A stretch of 9,354 nt of DNA, taken from contig CAJIYY010000028.1 in assembly GCA_905181755.1 (NCBI GenBank), positions 1-9,354 of the forward strand, read 5' to 3'. Of the stretch, positions 1 through 6,165 are shown piece by piece. The stretch's first letter is position 1. Each line of letters opens with the position of its first letter. Under the pieces are notes generated by a model. It did not search any database. It had not been told where the DNA came from and saw only the letters and a list, made by a program, of their open reading frames with translations. The position numbers and the translations under genes were made by a program. The stretch is from Candidatus Dadabacteria bacterium UBA1144 (lineage in GTDB: Bacteria; Desulfobacterota_D; UBA1144).

Positions 1-273
1 GCCTCAATAGTAAGTTATTCTAGTGTTGAGGGTAAGTTTAAACATTCTTCAATTATGCTTCTTTTTTATTCTATAGGCTTGGGAATACCTTTCATAATTG
101 GAAGTTTGGGAATGAAAAAGATATTAATGACTTTTAAAAATAATACATTTTTCTTAAAATATTACTCACCTCTAATGGGGATAATACTTATATTGTTTGG
201 ATATTTAGTTTTCAAAAACAAGATTTATATTTTAACTATATATATTCAAAAAACTCTCAATTTTATAGATTAG
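1..273 (+). CDS. ccdA: CcdA-type cytochrome c biogenesis membrane protein, C-terminal part (5' end outside the window)
   Basis: This is a partial gene: the reading frame is open from the first base and ends at a TAG at 271-273, giving the last 90 residues. CcdA/DsbD-beta proteins are inner-membrane carriers that pass electrons from cytoplasmic thioredoxin to periplasmic thiol proteins such as CcmG. The visible part starts with A-S-I-V-S-Y-S, which resembles the stretch just after the conserved Pro-Cys motif of CcdA. Next comes a membrane segment with the family-typical pattern Y-S-I-G-L-G-I-P-F (about residues 18-37) and a last membrane segment (about 55-72). The catalytic cysteines would lie upstream and are not visible. 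The two helices and the YSxGLGxPF motif fit the end of a six-helix CcdA. The downstream CcmG and CcmH homologues support the call. An internal ATG at 55 is not the true start, because the frame and the homology continue upstream of it. Confidence 0.85.
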   Translation, partial: ASIVSYSSVEGKFKHSSIMLLFYSIGLGIPFIIGSLGMKKILMTFKNNTFFLKYYSPLMGIILILFGYLVFKNKIYILTIYIQKTLNFID

Positions 274-344
274 AGCTTGGCTCAAAAAAACTATTATTAA
301 CATTTCTTTTTAGGTATGATTATTGCTGATAGCTTATAGTATAT

Positions 345-350
345 AAGGAG
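345..350 (+). promoter_or_regulatory. Ribosome binding site of the malic enzyme gene
   Basis: A perfect AAGGAG lies 7 bases upstream of the ATG at 358. It fixes the start of the malic enzyme. The 84-base gap between ccdA and this gene is the longest intergenic space in the window. I see no convincing -35/-10 pair or terminator in it, so read-through from ccdA or a weak local promoter are both possible. Confidence 0.8.
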
Positions 351-357
351 TTTTAAT

Positions 358-1656
358 ATGAATGAAAAAGATATAGAATTAAAGCGAAATCAAGCACTTG
401 AGTATCATTCAAGCTTTCCTAAGGGTAAAATTGAAACTAAAATTACAAAACCTAGTGAGACAGAAGAAGATTTATCTTTAGCTTATTCTCCTTGGGTTGC
501 TGAACCTTGTAAGGAAATTCATGCAGATGTTGAAAAAGTATACGAATATACAAATAAAGGTAACCTTGTTGCTGTAATTTCAAATGGTACTGCAGTCCTA
601 GGTTTAGGTGATCTTGGCCCTGAGGCTAGTAAACCTGTGATGGAGGGTAAGGCAGTTTTATTTAAGAGATTTGCACAAGTCGATGCATTTGATATTGAAA
701 TTAAAACGACTGATGTAGATGAAATAATAAGAACTATTGAGCTCTTAGAGCCAACTTTTGGTGGAATAAACTTGGAAGATATAAAGGCACCAGAGTGTTT
801 TAGAATAGAAGACGAATTAAAAGAAAAAATGAATATACCTGTCTTCCATGATGACCAACATGGTACTGCTATAATCTCTGGAGCTGGTCTTGTTAATGCT
901 GTTGAGATTACAGGAAGAAAAATGGCGGAAATTAAAATAAACATTAATGGTGCGGGGGCATCAGCAATATCTTGCGCTAGACTATTTGTAACCTTAGGTG
1001 CTAATCCAATGAATATCATCATGTGTGACAGCAAAGGGGTTATATATAAAGGAAGAGACGGACTAAACAAACAAAAAGAGGAGTTTGCTGTTGAAACAGA
1101 ATGTCGAACTTTGGCTGATACTTTTAAAGGTGGAGATGTTTTCGTTGGTCTTTCTGTAGGTAATGTTGTATCTAAAGAAATGCTATTGGAAATGAATGAC
1201 AACCCTATTGTCTTCGCGATGGCAAATCCAGATCCAGAGATTTCTCCTGAAGATGCATTTGACGCAAGAAAAGATATCATAATGGCTACTGGCAGGACAG
1301 ATTACCCCAACCAGGTAAATAATGTTTTAGGATTTCCTTTTATATTTAGAGGTGCTTTAGATGTTGCTGCAACTAATATAAACGAAGAAATGAAAGTCGC
1401 CGCTTCAATGGCATTAGCTAAATTAGCTAAACTTGGAGCAGGACCTGAAATAGCAAAGAAGCACAAAAGAGATAAGCTTGTATTTGGTAAGGATTACATA
1501 GTACCTTCTCCATTTGATCCTAGAATTTTAGTTTGGGAATCTTATGCTGTTGCAAAAGCTGCTATAGAAACTGGAGTAGCAAGAAAAAAAATAAATCTCG
1601 ATGAGTATAAAGCTAAGCTAGAAAAAATGGCGGGTGTTGAGCCTCAGACTTTCTAA
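358..1656 (+). CDS. NAD(P)-dependent malic enzyme, short single-domain form
   Basis: A cytoplasmic enzyme that oxidatively decarboxylates malate to pyruvate and CO2 with reduction of NAD(P). It is 432 residues long, which fits the short bacterial malic enzymes that lack the phosphotransacetylase-like C-terminal domain found in MaeB-type proteins. Visible motifs in order: the catalytic tyrosine region A-Y-S-P-W-V-A (Y43), the loop NGTAVLGLGDLG (76-87), the lysine motif GKAVLFK (97-103, K98), the divalent metal ligands E140-D141 and the pair at D165-D166 in F-H-D-D-Q-H-G-T, the Rossmann motif N-G-A-G-A-S-A (197-203) with D224 after the second strand, and A-N-P-D-P-E-I near 289-295. The glycine usual after Tyr-[Ser/Thr]-Pro is a tryptophan here (W46). 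The gene sits between ccdA and ccmG, one base before the next start, so it is probably co-transcribed with them. Cofactor preference (NAD or NADP) cannot be decided. The symbol is left blank because maeA and maeB naming is ambiguous. Confidence 0.95.
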   Translation: MNEKDIELKRNQALEYHSSFPKGKIETKITKPSETEEDLSLAYSPWVAEPCKEIHADVEKVYEYTNKGNLVAVISNGTAVLGLGDLGPEASKPVMEGKAVLFKRFAQVDAFDIEIKTTDVDEIIRTIELLEPTFGGINLEDIKAPECFRIEDELKEKMNIPVFHDDQHGTAIISGAGLVNAVEITGRKMAEIKININGAGASAISCARLFVTLGANPMNIIMCDSKGVIYKGRDGLNKQKEEFAVETECRTLADTFKGGDVFVGLSVGNVVSKEMLLEMNDNPIVFAMANPDPEISPEDAFDARKDIIMATGRTDYPNQVNNVLGFPFIFRGALDVAATNINEEMKVAASMALAKLAKLGAGPEIAKKHKRDKLVFGKDYIVPSPFDPRILVWESYAVAKAAIETGVARKKINLDEYKAKLEKMAGVEPQTF

Positions 1657-1657
1657 A

Positions 1658-2227
1658 ATGAGACTTATATTTAGATTAAGTTACTTGCTCTTTTTTTCTT
1701 TCTTTTTTCTTAATGTTTCTGCTCAAGAACCAATAGAAATCAAGAAAAAAGAAATGGCTAATATTTCCTCAATTAGGGAAGCTGGATTCATCCCTATTAT
1801 GAAAGAATTACAGATTTCTCAAGAGATGACCATCATAGATGGTGAGAAAAACTCTGAGATTATTACCTTAGATAAAATGAAAGGATTAAACATAGTAAAC
1901 TTCTGGGCATCCTGGTGTGGACCATGTATAGAAGAAATCTCTGAATTAAATAAATTTCAAGAAATGATACTAACAAAAAATCTAGAAGTTCAGCTTCTTG
2001 GTATTAATATTTTCGACAAAAAGAAAGAAGCTGTTAATTTTTACTTAAAATACAAACCTTTCTTTAAGATTCTTTTTGATAATAAAAATACTATATCAGT
2101 AAAATTTAGCATTATGGGTGTCCCTGAAACCTATTTTGTCAAAGATAATAAAATTTTATTTAAATATATGGGTAAGATTAATCAAGACATACTGGAAAGA
2201 GGTATAAATGAAAGCCTTAAATATTAG
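1658..2227 (+). CDS. Exported thioredoxin-fold protein, CcmG/DsbE/TlpA type
   Basis: A predicted periplasmic thiol:disulfide oxidoreductase that would reduce apocytochrome c or CcmH. I chose the ATG at 1658 (189 residues) over an in-frame GTG at 1634. It lies one base after the malic enzyme stop, and it gives a clean Sec signal peptide: Met-Arg, a Phe/Leu-rich core (about residues 5-20), then V-S-A with cleavage probably before Gln23. There is no lipobox cysteine. The active site W-C-G-P-C has Cys87 and Cys90, preceded by F-W-A-S. The cis-proline region is G-V-P-E-T-Y-F-V with Pro156, and this Gly-x-Pro-Glu-Thr pattern is typical of CcmG. No strong Shine-Dalgarno is visible, so translation is probably coupled to the malic enzyme. 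The 3' end overlaps ccmH by 20 bases. A general TlpA role cannot be excluded, but the ccmH neighbour favours CcmG. Confidence 0.88.
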   Translation: MRLIFRLSYLLFFSFFFLNVSAQEPIEIKKKEMANISSIREAGFIPIMKELQISQEMTIIDGEKNSEIITLDKMKGLNIVNFWASWCGPCIEEISELNKFQEMILTKNLEVQLLGINIFDKKKEAVNFYLKYKPFFKILFDNKNTISVKFSIMGVPETYFVKDNKILFKYMGKINQDILERGINESLKY

Positions 2228-2585
2228 AGTCTTTTTATTCCTACTATTCTTAATACTTCCACTTCAATATTCTCAATCCGAAGATACTATTTATGAGATA
2301 TCTAACGAATTAATGTGCCCTGTTTGCCAAGGTCAGACCGTTGCTGAATCCAATTCCCAACTAGCAATATCAATGAAAGAGGTAATTAAGATCAAGAGAG
2401 CTGAAGGAAAATCTAAAGAAGAGATATTAGAATATTTTGTTGATCAATATGGTGATACTATTTTAGCAAAGCCTCCACTTAAGGGTTTCGGTTTAATACT
2501 ATGGATTACACCACCCTTGATTTTAGTTATTTCAATATTATTTTGGATTCTTAGAATTAGAAGAAATAGAAAGGATGCCGGTTAA
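2208..2585 (+). CDS. ccmH: Cytochrome c-type biogenesis protein CcmH (CcmH/CycL/NrfF family)
   Basis: A membrane-anchored periplasmic thiol protein of system I cytochrome c maturation; it handles apocytochrome c thiols before haem attachment. The 125 residues show the full family layout: an N-terminal signal/anchor helix (about 7-22), the active site L-M-C-P-V-C-Q-G-Q (Cys37 and Cys40) followed by A-E-S-N-S-Q-L-A, a three-helix region ending in Y-F-V-D-Q-Y-G-D, then K-P-P-L-K-G and a C-terminal membrane helix (about 94-115) with a basic cytoplasmic tail. The usual LRCxxC is LMCPVC here, with Met in place of Arg. The size matches the short CcmH without a fused CcmI/TPR domain. The ATG lies inside the end of the ccmG-like gene and is preceded by AAGAGG at 2197-2202, 5 bases away. 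ccmE, ccmF and ccmI are not in the window. Confidence 0.93.
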   Translation: MKALNIRVFLFLLFLILPLQYSQSEDTIYEISNELMCPVCQGQTVAESNSQLAISMKEVIKIKRAEGKSKEEILEYFVDQYGDTILAKPPLKGFGLILWITPPLILVISILFWILRIRRNRKDAG

Positions 2586-2595
2586 TGCTTAGTAT

Positions 2596-2600
2596 GGAGG
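2596..2600 (+). promoter_or_regulatory. Ribosome binding site that sets a TTG start
   Basis: GGAGG lies 9 bases before the TTG at 2610. It is the strongest Shine-Dalgarno near this gene and supports the non-ATG start of the following coding region. No in-frame ATG occurs near the N-terminus. Confidence 0.7.
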
Positions 2601-2609
2601 TTTTGAAGA

Positions 2610-3674
2610 TTGAGTATTAAAAAATTAGATAAAATTAATCAGGAATTAATTAATTTTGCTAAGTCTAAATTTCTAAAAAATGAAATAAATGAAGCATTCT
2701 TTATTTGGAACCAAAACGAATATTACACTAAAGAATTTTCTGAAATAACTGAGTCTCACGATAACTATTTCACATTTTTAGACTGGTTTATCTATGACTA
2801 TCAACTAATTACAACTGAAAAATCTTTAGTTTCAATGTACTACGAAGAGAATAAAAATAAAATAACTTCTAATTATATAAACTCTTACAGGAGTATATAC
2901 AAATACACTAATTTATCAGATGAGAACTATAGACTAGAAGACATAATTAATAGGAAAATATATGAAATCAATTTAGGTGAGATAATTCCAGAAGATTCAT
3001 CTTTAATATCATTGAGAATTATAGATCAAGAACCTGCGGTAATAATTGGTCACATAATCGCTTACAATGAAAACTATAAAGATTTTATTTATAATTCAAT
3101 ATCTGACGTTATAGAGGAAAACACCAGAAAAAAAGACTTTTCATCCAAAGATAACTTTTATATTATAGAAAAGAAGATTAATAAGCTTGTAAATCGCTCA
3201 AGAGAACTTGCTTCTGCCTCTAAAGAAAAACAGGTATTTACAGTCTTAGATTTTAAAGAATTATATAAGAAAATCGAGAAAACAAAAGACTTTGAACTAT
3301 TAAGTGATGATTCTAAAGATTTCTATTTATTTAAATATTACAATAAAGAATCATTAATTTTTGCAAGCATTGAACTATACAAAAAGAAGGTAATATTTAA
3401 CAACTTCAATAATACTATTCTAGATAAAACCTTATCAAAGCTTGGTCCTTACATGACTGATAAAATTGAGAACATTGAGGTTTCAGAGGTATGGCTAAAT
3501 ACAGAACTAGAGGTTTTAGAAGGTAAAACTCCAATTCAAGCCGCAAAGTTTAAAAAATTTAGCAATAAAATTAATGGAATAATATCTGATTTAGAGCTTA
3601 TACATGAAAGTAGATTGTCTGAAGATGAAATATCTATCAATCCCGATTACGTAAAAGAAAAACTCAATCTCTAG
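2610..3674 (+). CDS. Conserved-looking soluble protein of unknown function
   Basis: I do not recognise a named function. The protein is 354 residues, rich in Lys, Glu, Asn and aromatic residues, with no signal peptide or membrane segment, so it is probably cytoplasmic. It has one visible landmark at each end. F-L-D-W-F-I-Y-D-Y (56-64) is followed by a Ser-x-Tyr-x-Tyr region (92-99) and a beta-rich stretch to about residue 150. The C-terminal part has V-W-L-N-T-E-L-E-V-L-E-G-K-T-P-I-Q-A-A-K (294-313). From memory, a phylogenetically wide family of uncharacterised proteins, some carrying SEC-C metal-binding motifs, has an FxxWFxxDY block near the N-terminus and a W...L-x-G-x-T-P-x-x-A-A block near the C-terminus. 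The match is by eye only. No cysteine/histidine SEC-C tail is present here. The start is TTG at 2610, backed by a good Shine-Dalgarno. The gene follows ccmH by 24 bases and may share its transcript. Its stop overlaps the stop of the convergent ApbE-like gene by 11 bases. Confidence 0.75.
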   Translation: MSIKKLDKINQELINFAKSKFLKNEINEAFFIWNQNEYYTKEFSEITESHDNYFTFLDWFIYDYQLITTEKSLVSMYYEENKNKITSNYINSYRSIYKYTNLSDENYRLEDIINRKIYEINLGEIIPEDSSLISLRIIDQEPAVIIGHIIAYNENYKDFIYNSISDVIEENTRKKDFSSKDNFYIIEKKINKLVNRSRELASASKEKQVFTVLDFKELYKKIEKTKDFELLSDDSKDFYLFKYYNKESLIFASIELYKKKVIFNNFNNTILDKTLSKLGPYMTDKIENIEVSEVWLNTELEVLEGKTPIQAAKFKKFSNKINGIISDLELIHESRLSEDEISINPDYVKEKLNL

Positions 3675-4626
3675 TTCTATTATCGAAAAAAGGTTCAAAA
3701 GACTTGCTATATCTAACAATGTATTTTCCATTGTCTTTATATACAATAATTAATGGAATCTTTTTACTATAAAGGTCTTCTGCAAAAATTGAGTAATCAA
3801 CTAAGTTCAATGAATTTGCCAGAATAGAATTATTAACAGGAGAATTTGATGCGACAATCACAAAAAAATCATTATTTAATGAGATCTGACTTTTCTTCAA
3901 ATTAATATTATATGTCTTAATTTTATTATTACTGTTAACTAGAAAGGAATAGCTATCTAAAACCTTTAGTCTAACTCTTGCAGCATCAAGTGCACCTTTA
4001 GTTTCCAAATCAAACTCATTACTTAATTTATTAAAATTTCTTGAATAAAAGGTATTCCCAAATTTTATAGAATAAGAATTAATTTGAAGTATTTCAAGCG
4101 AGTGCTTTATGTTCTGTACAACAATCCCATCTATAATAGAATCAAACGAGACTTTTGTACATGCATATTTCTTTGAAAAAACATTTGTAATTTTGACCTC
4201 GATATTATCAATATCCATACACTTAATAAACAAATCGCTCTTTAATCTACTTCTTACTCCCTCCAAAGAAGAAGCAGTACTCAAAAGAGAAAATGTTGTA
4301 GGATCAAAGGATTTCTTCGTAATTTTATTATAATCGAGCATAATTCTGAAAGCATCAACAAATAAATCAGGAGCTAATATTTCAGAATTCTTCTCCAAAT
4401 TGTTAAACTTGTTAACAAAAGAATCTGAATTGGATGGATCAAGTATTGACTCAATATAGTTTAAGGTTTTTGCTATTTTTTTGAATACTTCGTCTGGTGG
4501 ATTTCCAGAATCAATAACCACTGTCAACTTATTATTAAGTAAGTTATAATCTTTCTTAACAATATCTGCGGAAGATACTGCAACATGGGAAAAGAAAATA
4601 ATTATTATAAAAATAAATCTAAACAT
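3664..4626 (-). CDS. Exported ApbE-like protein (FAD:protein FMN transferase fold), probably degenerate
   Basis: ApbE proteins move FMN from FAD to a Thr in partner flavoproteins on the outer face of the membrane, and they need Mg2+. The frame is open further upstream to 5028, but that part overlaps metF. I place the start at the ATG at 4626 (320 residues), where a signal peptide begins: M-F-R-F, an Ile/Phe-rich core, and V-S-S-A with cleavage near residue 20; there is no lipobox. The ApbE layout can be followed: L-D-P-S-N-S-D-S-F-V-N-K-F-N (62-75), S-F-D-P-T (106-110), a weak DxGGxAKGxxxD region (about 160-171), I-K-F-G-N (187-191) for the GG turn, and V-I-V-A-S...S-I-L-A-N-S-L (257-273). 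The last region should hold the metal ligands Asp and Thr of A-D-A-L-A-T, and these align with Ser267 and Asn271. Lys of the AKG motif aligns with Asp166. Activity is therefore doubtful. It could be a pseudoenzyme or a distant relative with another role. Confidence 0.65.
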   Translation of the reverse strand: MFRFIFIIIIFFSHVAVSSADIVKKDYNLLNNKLTVVIDSGNPPDEVFKKIAKTLNYIESILDPSNSDSFVNKFNNLEKNSEILAPDLFVDAFRIMLDYNKITKKSFDPTTFSLLSTASSLEGVRSRLKSDLFIKCMDIDNIEVKITNVFSKKYACTKVSFDSIIDGIVVQNIKHSLEILQINSYSIKFGNTFYSRNFNKLSNEFDLETKGALDAARVRLKVLDSYSFLVNSNNKIKTYNINLKKSQISLNNDFFVIVASNSPVNNSILANSLNLVDYSIFAEDLYSKKIPLIIVYKDNGKYIVRYSKSFEPFFDNRTRD

Positions 4627-4642
4627 AATATTGTAGGCTACA
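4627..4642. promoter_or_regulatory. 16-base divergent intergenic spacer between the apbE-like gene and metF
   Basis: The two start codons face away from each other with 16 bases between them. There is no room for two ordinary promoters, so any promoter must lie inside the opposing coding sequence, or the mRNAs are leaderless or very short-leadered. A weak GTAGG (4633-4637) lies 5 bases before the metF TTG. No Shine-Dalgarno is visible for the minus-strand ATG. The assignment as a regulatory region is inferred from gene orientation alone. Confidence 0.4.
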
Positions 4643-5497
4643 TTGATTAAAAAAAAATTTATAAAATCTATTGAAATTATACCTTCAAGGTACAAAATTG
4701 ATAATTTATTATTAAATAAAATAGTAAAATACAATAAATCTTTTGACTTTTTGGATATCGCCTGTTCTCCAATGGCGAACTTAAGAATATCCCCTATTGC
4801 TTTCAGCCATAATTTAATCAGGAAAGGAATAAGTCCAAAAAAATTAATTATAAATTTCTCAACGAGAGATAAGAACAGTCTCGCTTTACAAAGTGACATT
4901 CTAGGAACACTTGGTATGGGAATAGATAAGTTATTACTTGTTAAGGGAGACAGGATATCTGTTGGGAATAGTAAGAAATCCAAAGAAGTCTTTGAACTAA
5001 CAACAAATGAACTTATCTCGTTGGTCAATAAGCTTAGAAAAGGTAAAGACTACTCCAATAGTAATATAAATTTTAAGCCTAATATTCTGATAGGCTCTAC
5101 TTTAAATATTGACTTGCCTTACCAAAAAATTGTTAAAATTTTAGATAAAAGAGAAAATATAGGATCAGATTTTTTAATTACACAACCTCTATACTCTGAA
5201 GAGGATTTTGCTAACTTATCCAAATTGTCAGAACGTGCAAATTGTAAAATACTTGCTGGAATATTTCCTATTAATAATATTAGAACTTTTAAAAACCTAA
5301 ATAGTAAAATTGACGGTATCAATAAGGACAATGATCTTTTTAATCTATTAAGGAAAACAAGAGAAAGTAGTTTCTTAAAAGAATCGACAAAATACCTTAC
5401 CAAACTACTTGGTGCTTATAAGAAAAATCTCGACGGAGTTCATATTATGACGGCTGGGAATATTGAGCTAGCATCTAGGATATCAAATAAAATTTAA
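4643..5497 (+). CDS. metF: Methylenetetrahydrofolate reductase (MetF family)
   Basis: A flavoenzyme that reduces 5,10-methylene-THF to 5-methyl-THF for methionine synthesis. The 284-residue TIM-barrel length fits bacterial MetF. Visible signatures: S-I-E-I-I-P (Glu11, equivalent to the catalytic Glu of E. coli MetF), N-F-S-T-R-D-K-N (71-78) at the usual Thr/Cys-Arg-Asp-Arg-Asn position, L-L-L-V-K-G-D (97-103, with Asp103 at the flavin/folate-binding Asp of the L-x-G-D motif), F-L-I-T-Q-P-L-Y (177-184, Gln181), and G-I-F-P-I (206-210). The start must be the TTG at 4643: a stop in the same frame lies 9 bases upstream, and Glu11 would be lost with any later start. The N-terminus is shorter than in E. 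coli. The region after A-C-S-P-M-A-N-L-R-I-S-P (40-51) is better conserved than the C-terminal third. The stop overlaps the ubiE start by one base (TAATG), so the two form an operon. A related methylene-THF reductase-like role in C1 metabolism is possible. Confidence 0.85.
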   Translation: MIKKKFIKSIEIIPSRYKIDNLLLNKIVKYNKSFDFLDIACSPMANLRISPIAFSHNLIRKGISPKKLIINFSTRDKNSLALQSDILGTLGMGIDKLLLVKGDRISVGNSKKSKEVFELTTNELISLVNKLRKGKDYSNSNINFKPNILIGSTLNIDLPYQKIVKILDKRENIGSDFLITQPLYSEEDFANLSKLSERANCKILAGIFPINNIRTFKNLNSKIDGINKDNDLFNLLRKTRESSFLKESTKYLTKLLGAYKKNLDGVHIMTAGNIELASRISNKI

Positions 5498-6165
5498 TGC
5501 CTGATACAAAAAAAACATTTGATTCAATATCGAGTAACTACGATATTGTAAATGAGCTTATCAGCTTTGGGCTTCATAAAAAATGGAAGTCAGACTTTGT
5601 AAAATTGAGAAAATTTTCTGGAAATGTAATTGATATCGCAACAGGCACTGGTGATATCGCTATTAAAATTAAAGGGAAGTACCCTAATGTAGCAATTACA
5701 GGCTATGACCCAAGTAATAATATGCTTAATCTTGCTAGAAAAAAGAATACTCATAAGGATATAAATTTCCTTCAGGGATTCTGCGAAGATATGCCTTTTG
5801 AGAATGAATTTTTTGATATTGCTACTATTACCTTTGGAATTAGAAATACTAAGTCTGTCAATGAAAGCCTTACAGAAATAAGAAGAGTCCTTAAAAAAAA
5901 TGGAGTCTTAATGATTATGGAATTTTCAAAGAATGAGACTATAGTAATTAAGCAATTATATAAGATATATCTTCATTGGATAATCCCATTCGTAGGATTA
6001 CTATTTTCTAAATTTAATGAATATAAGTATTTAGCAGATTCAATTGAGGGATTCTATTCCAAAGATGAGATGAATAAAATACTAGAGTTTAATCATTTTA
6101 AAGTTATGGAGAATGTTCAATACAATTTTGGGCTAGTCACAGTCTACATTGTTATGAAATCTTAA
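5497..6165 (+). CDS. ubiE: Ubiquinone/menaquinone biosynthesis C-methyltransferase UbiE/MenG
   Basis: A SAM-dependent methyltransferase that C-methylates demethylmenaquinone and/or the ubiquinone precursor. It acts at the inner face of the membrane and supplies the respiratory chain. It is 222 residues long. Family signatures: F-D-S-I-S-S-N-Y-D near the N-terminus (8-16) followed by L-I-S-F-G-L-H-K-K-W-K, SAM motif I V-I-D-I-A-T-G-T-G-D (44-53), the acidic residue D71 after strand 2, E-D-M-P-F (97-101), the highly specific T-F-G-I-R-N (112-117), R-V-L-K-K-N-G-V-L (130-138) and Y-L-A-D-S-I-E-G-F near 178-186. The N-terminus is shorter than in E. coli UbiE, which has about 30 extra residues. 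The ATG overlaps the metF stop as TAATG, so translation is coupled. The quinone type cannot be told from this window. The 3' end overlaps the convergent oxidoreductase gene by 14 bases. Confidence 0.93.
   Translation: MPDTKKTFDSISSNYDIVNELISFGLHKKWKSDFVKLRKFSGNVIDIATGTGDIAIKIKGKYPNVAITGYDPSNNMLNLARKKNTHKDINFLQGFCEDMPFENEFFDIATITFGIRNTKSVNESLTEIRRVLKKNGVLMIMEFSKNETIVIKQLYKIYLHWIIPFVGLLFSKFNEYKYLADSIEGFYSKDEMNKILEFNHFKVMENVQYNFGLVTVYIVMKS

Noticed and set aside
273..290. Small inverted repeat GAGC-TTG-GCTC next to a run of A after ccdA
   Set aside because: The stem is only 4 base pairs, and on the plus strand it is followed by A rather than T, so it is not a plus-strand terminator.
519..1280. 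A 253-codon open frame on the minus strand inside the malic enzyme gene
   Set aside because: It lies fully antisense to a clear, well-conserved enzyme, and its Ser/Ile-rich translation shows no family motif. It is a shadow frame.
1634..1657. Upstream GTG start for the ccmG-like gene
   Set aside because: It overlaps the malic enzyme gene and would put eight extra residues before a normal signal peptide. The ATG at 1658 fits better.
2594..2620. An eight-codon ATG frame (MEVLKIEY) just after ccmH, overlapping the TTG start of the unknown gene
   Set aside because: It could be a leader peptide, but it has no ribosome binding site of its own, and the GGAGG within it is better explained as the site for the TTG start.
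4109..4333. 74-codon plus-strand frame inside the apbE-like gene
   Set aside because: It is antisense to the apbE-like coding region, with no ribosome binding site or recognisable motif.
4627..5028. N-terminal extension of the apbE-like frame, adding 134 residues
   Set aside because: It is antisense to the conserved N-terminal half of metF, and the signal peptide beginning at 4626 would become internal. The shorter start is far more likely.
5119..5403. 94-codon minus-strand frame inside metF
   Set aside because: It is antisense to the metF coding region, and its Leu/Ser-rich translation is typical of a shadow frame in AT-rich DNA.
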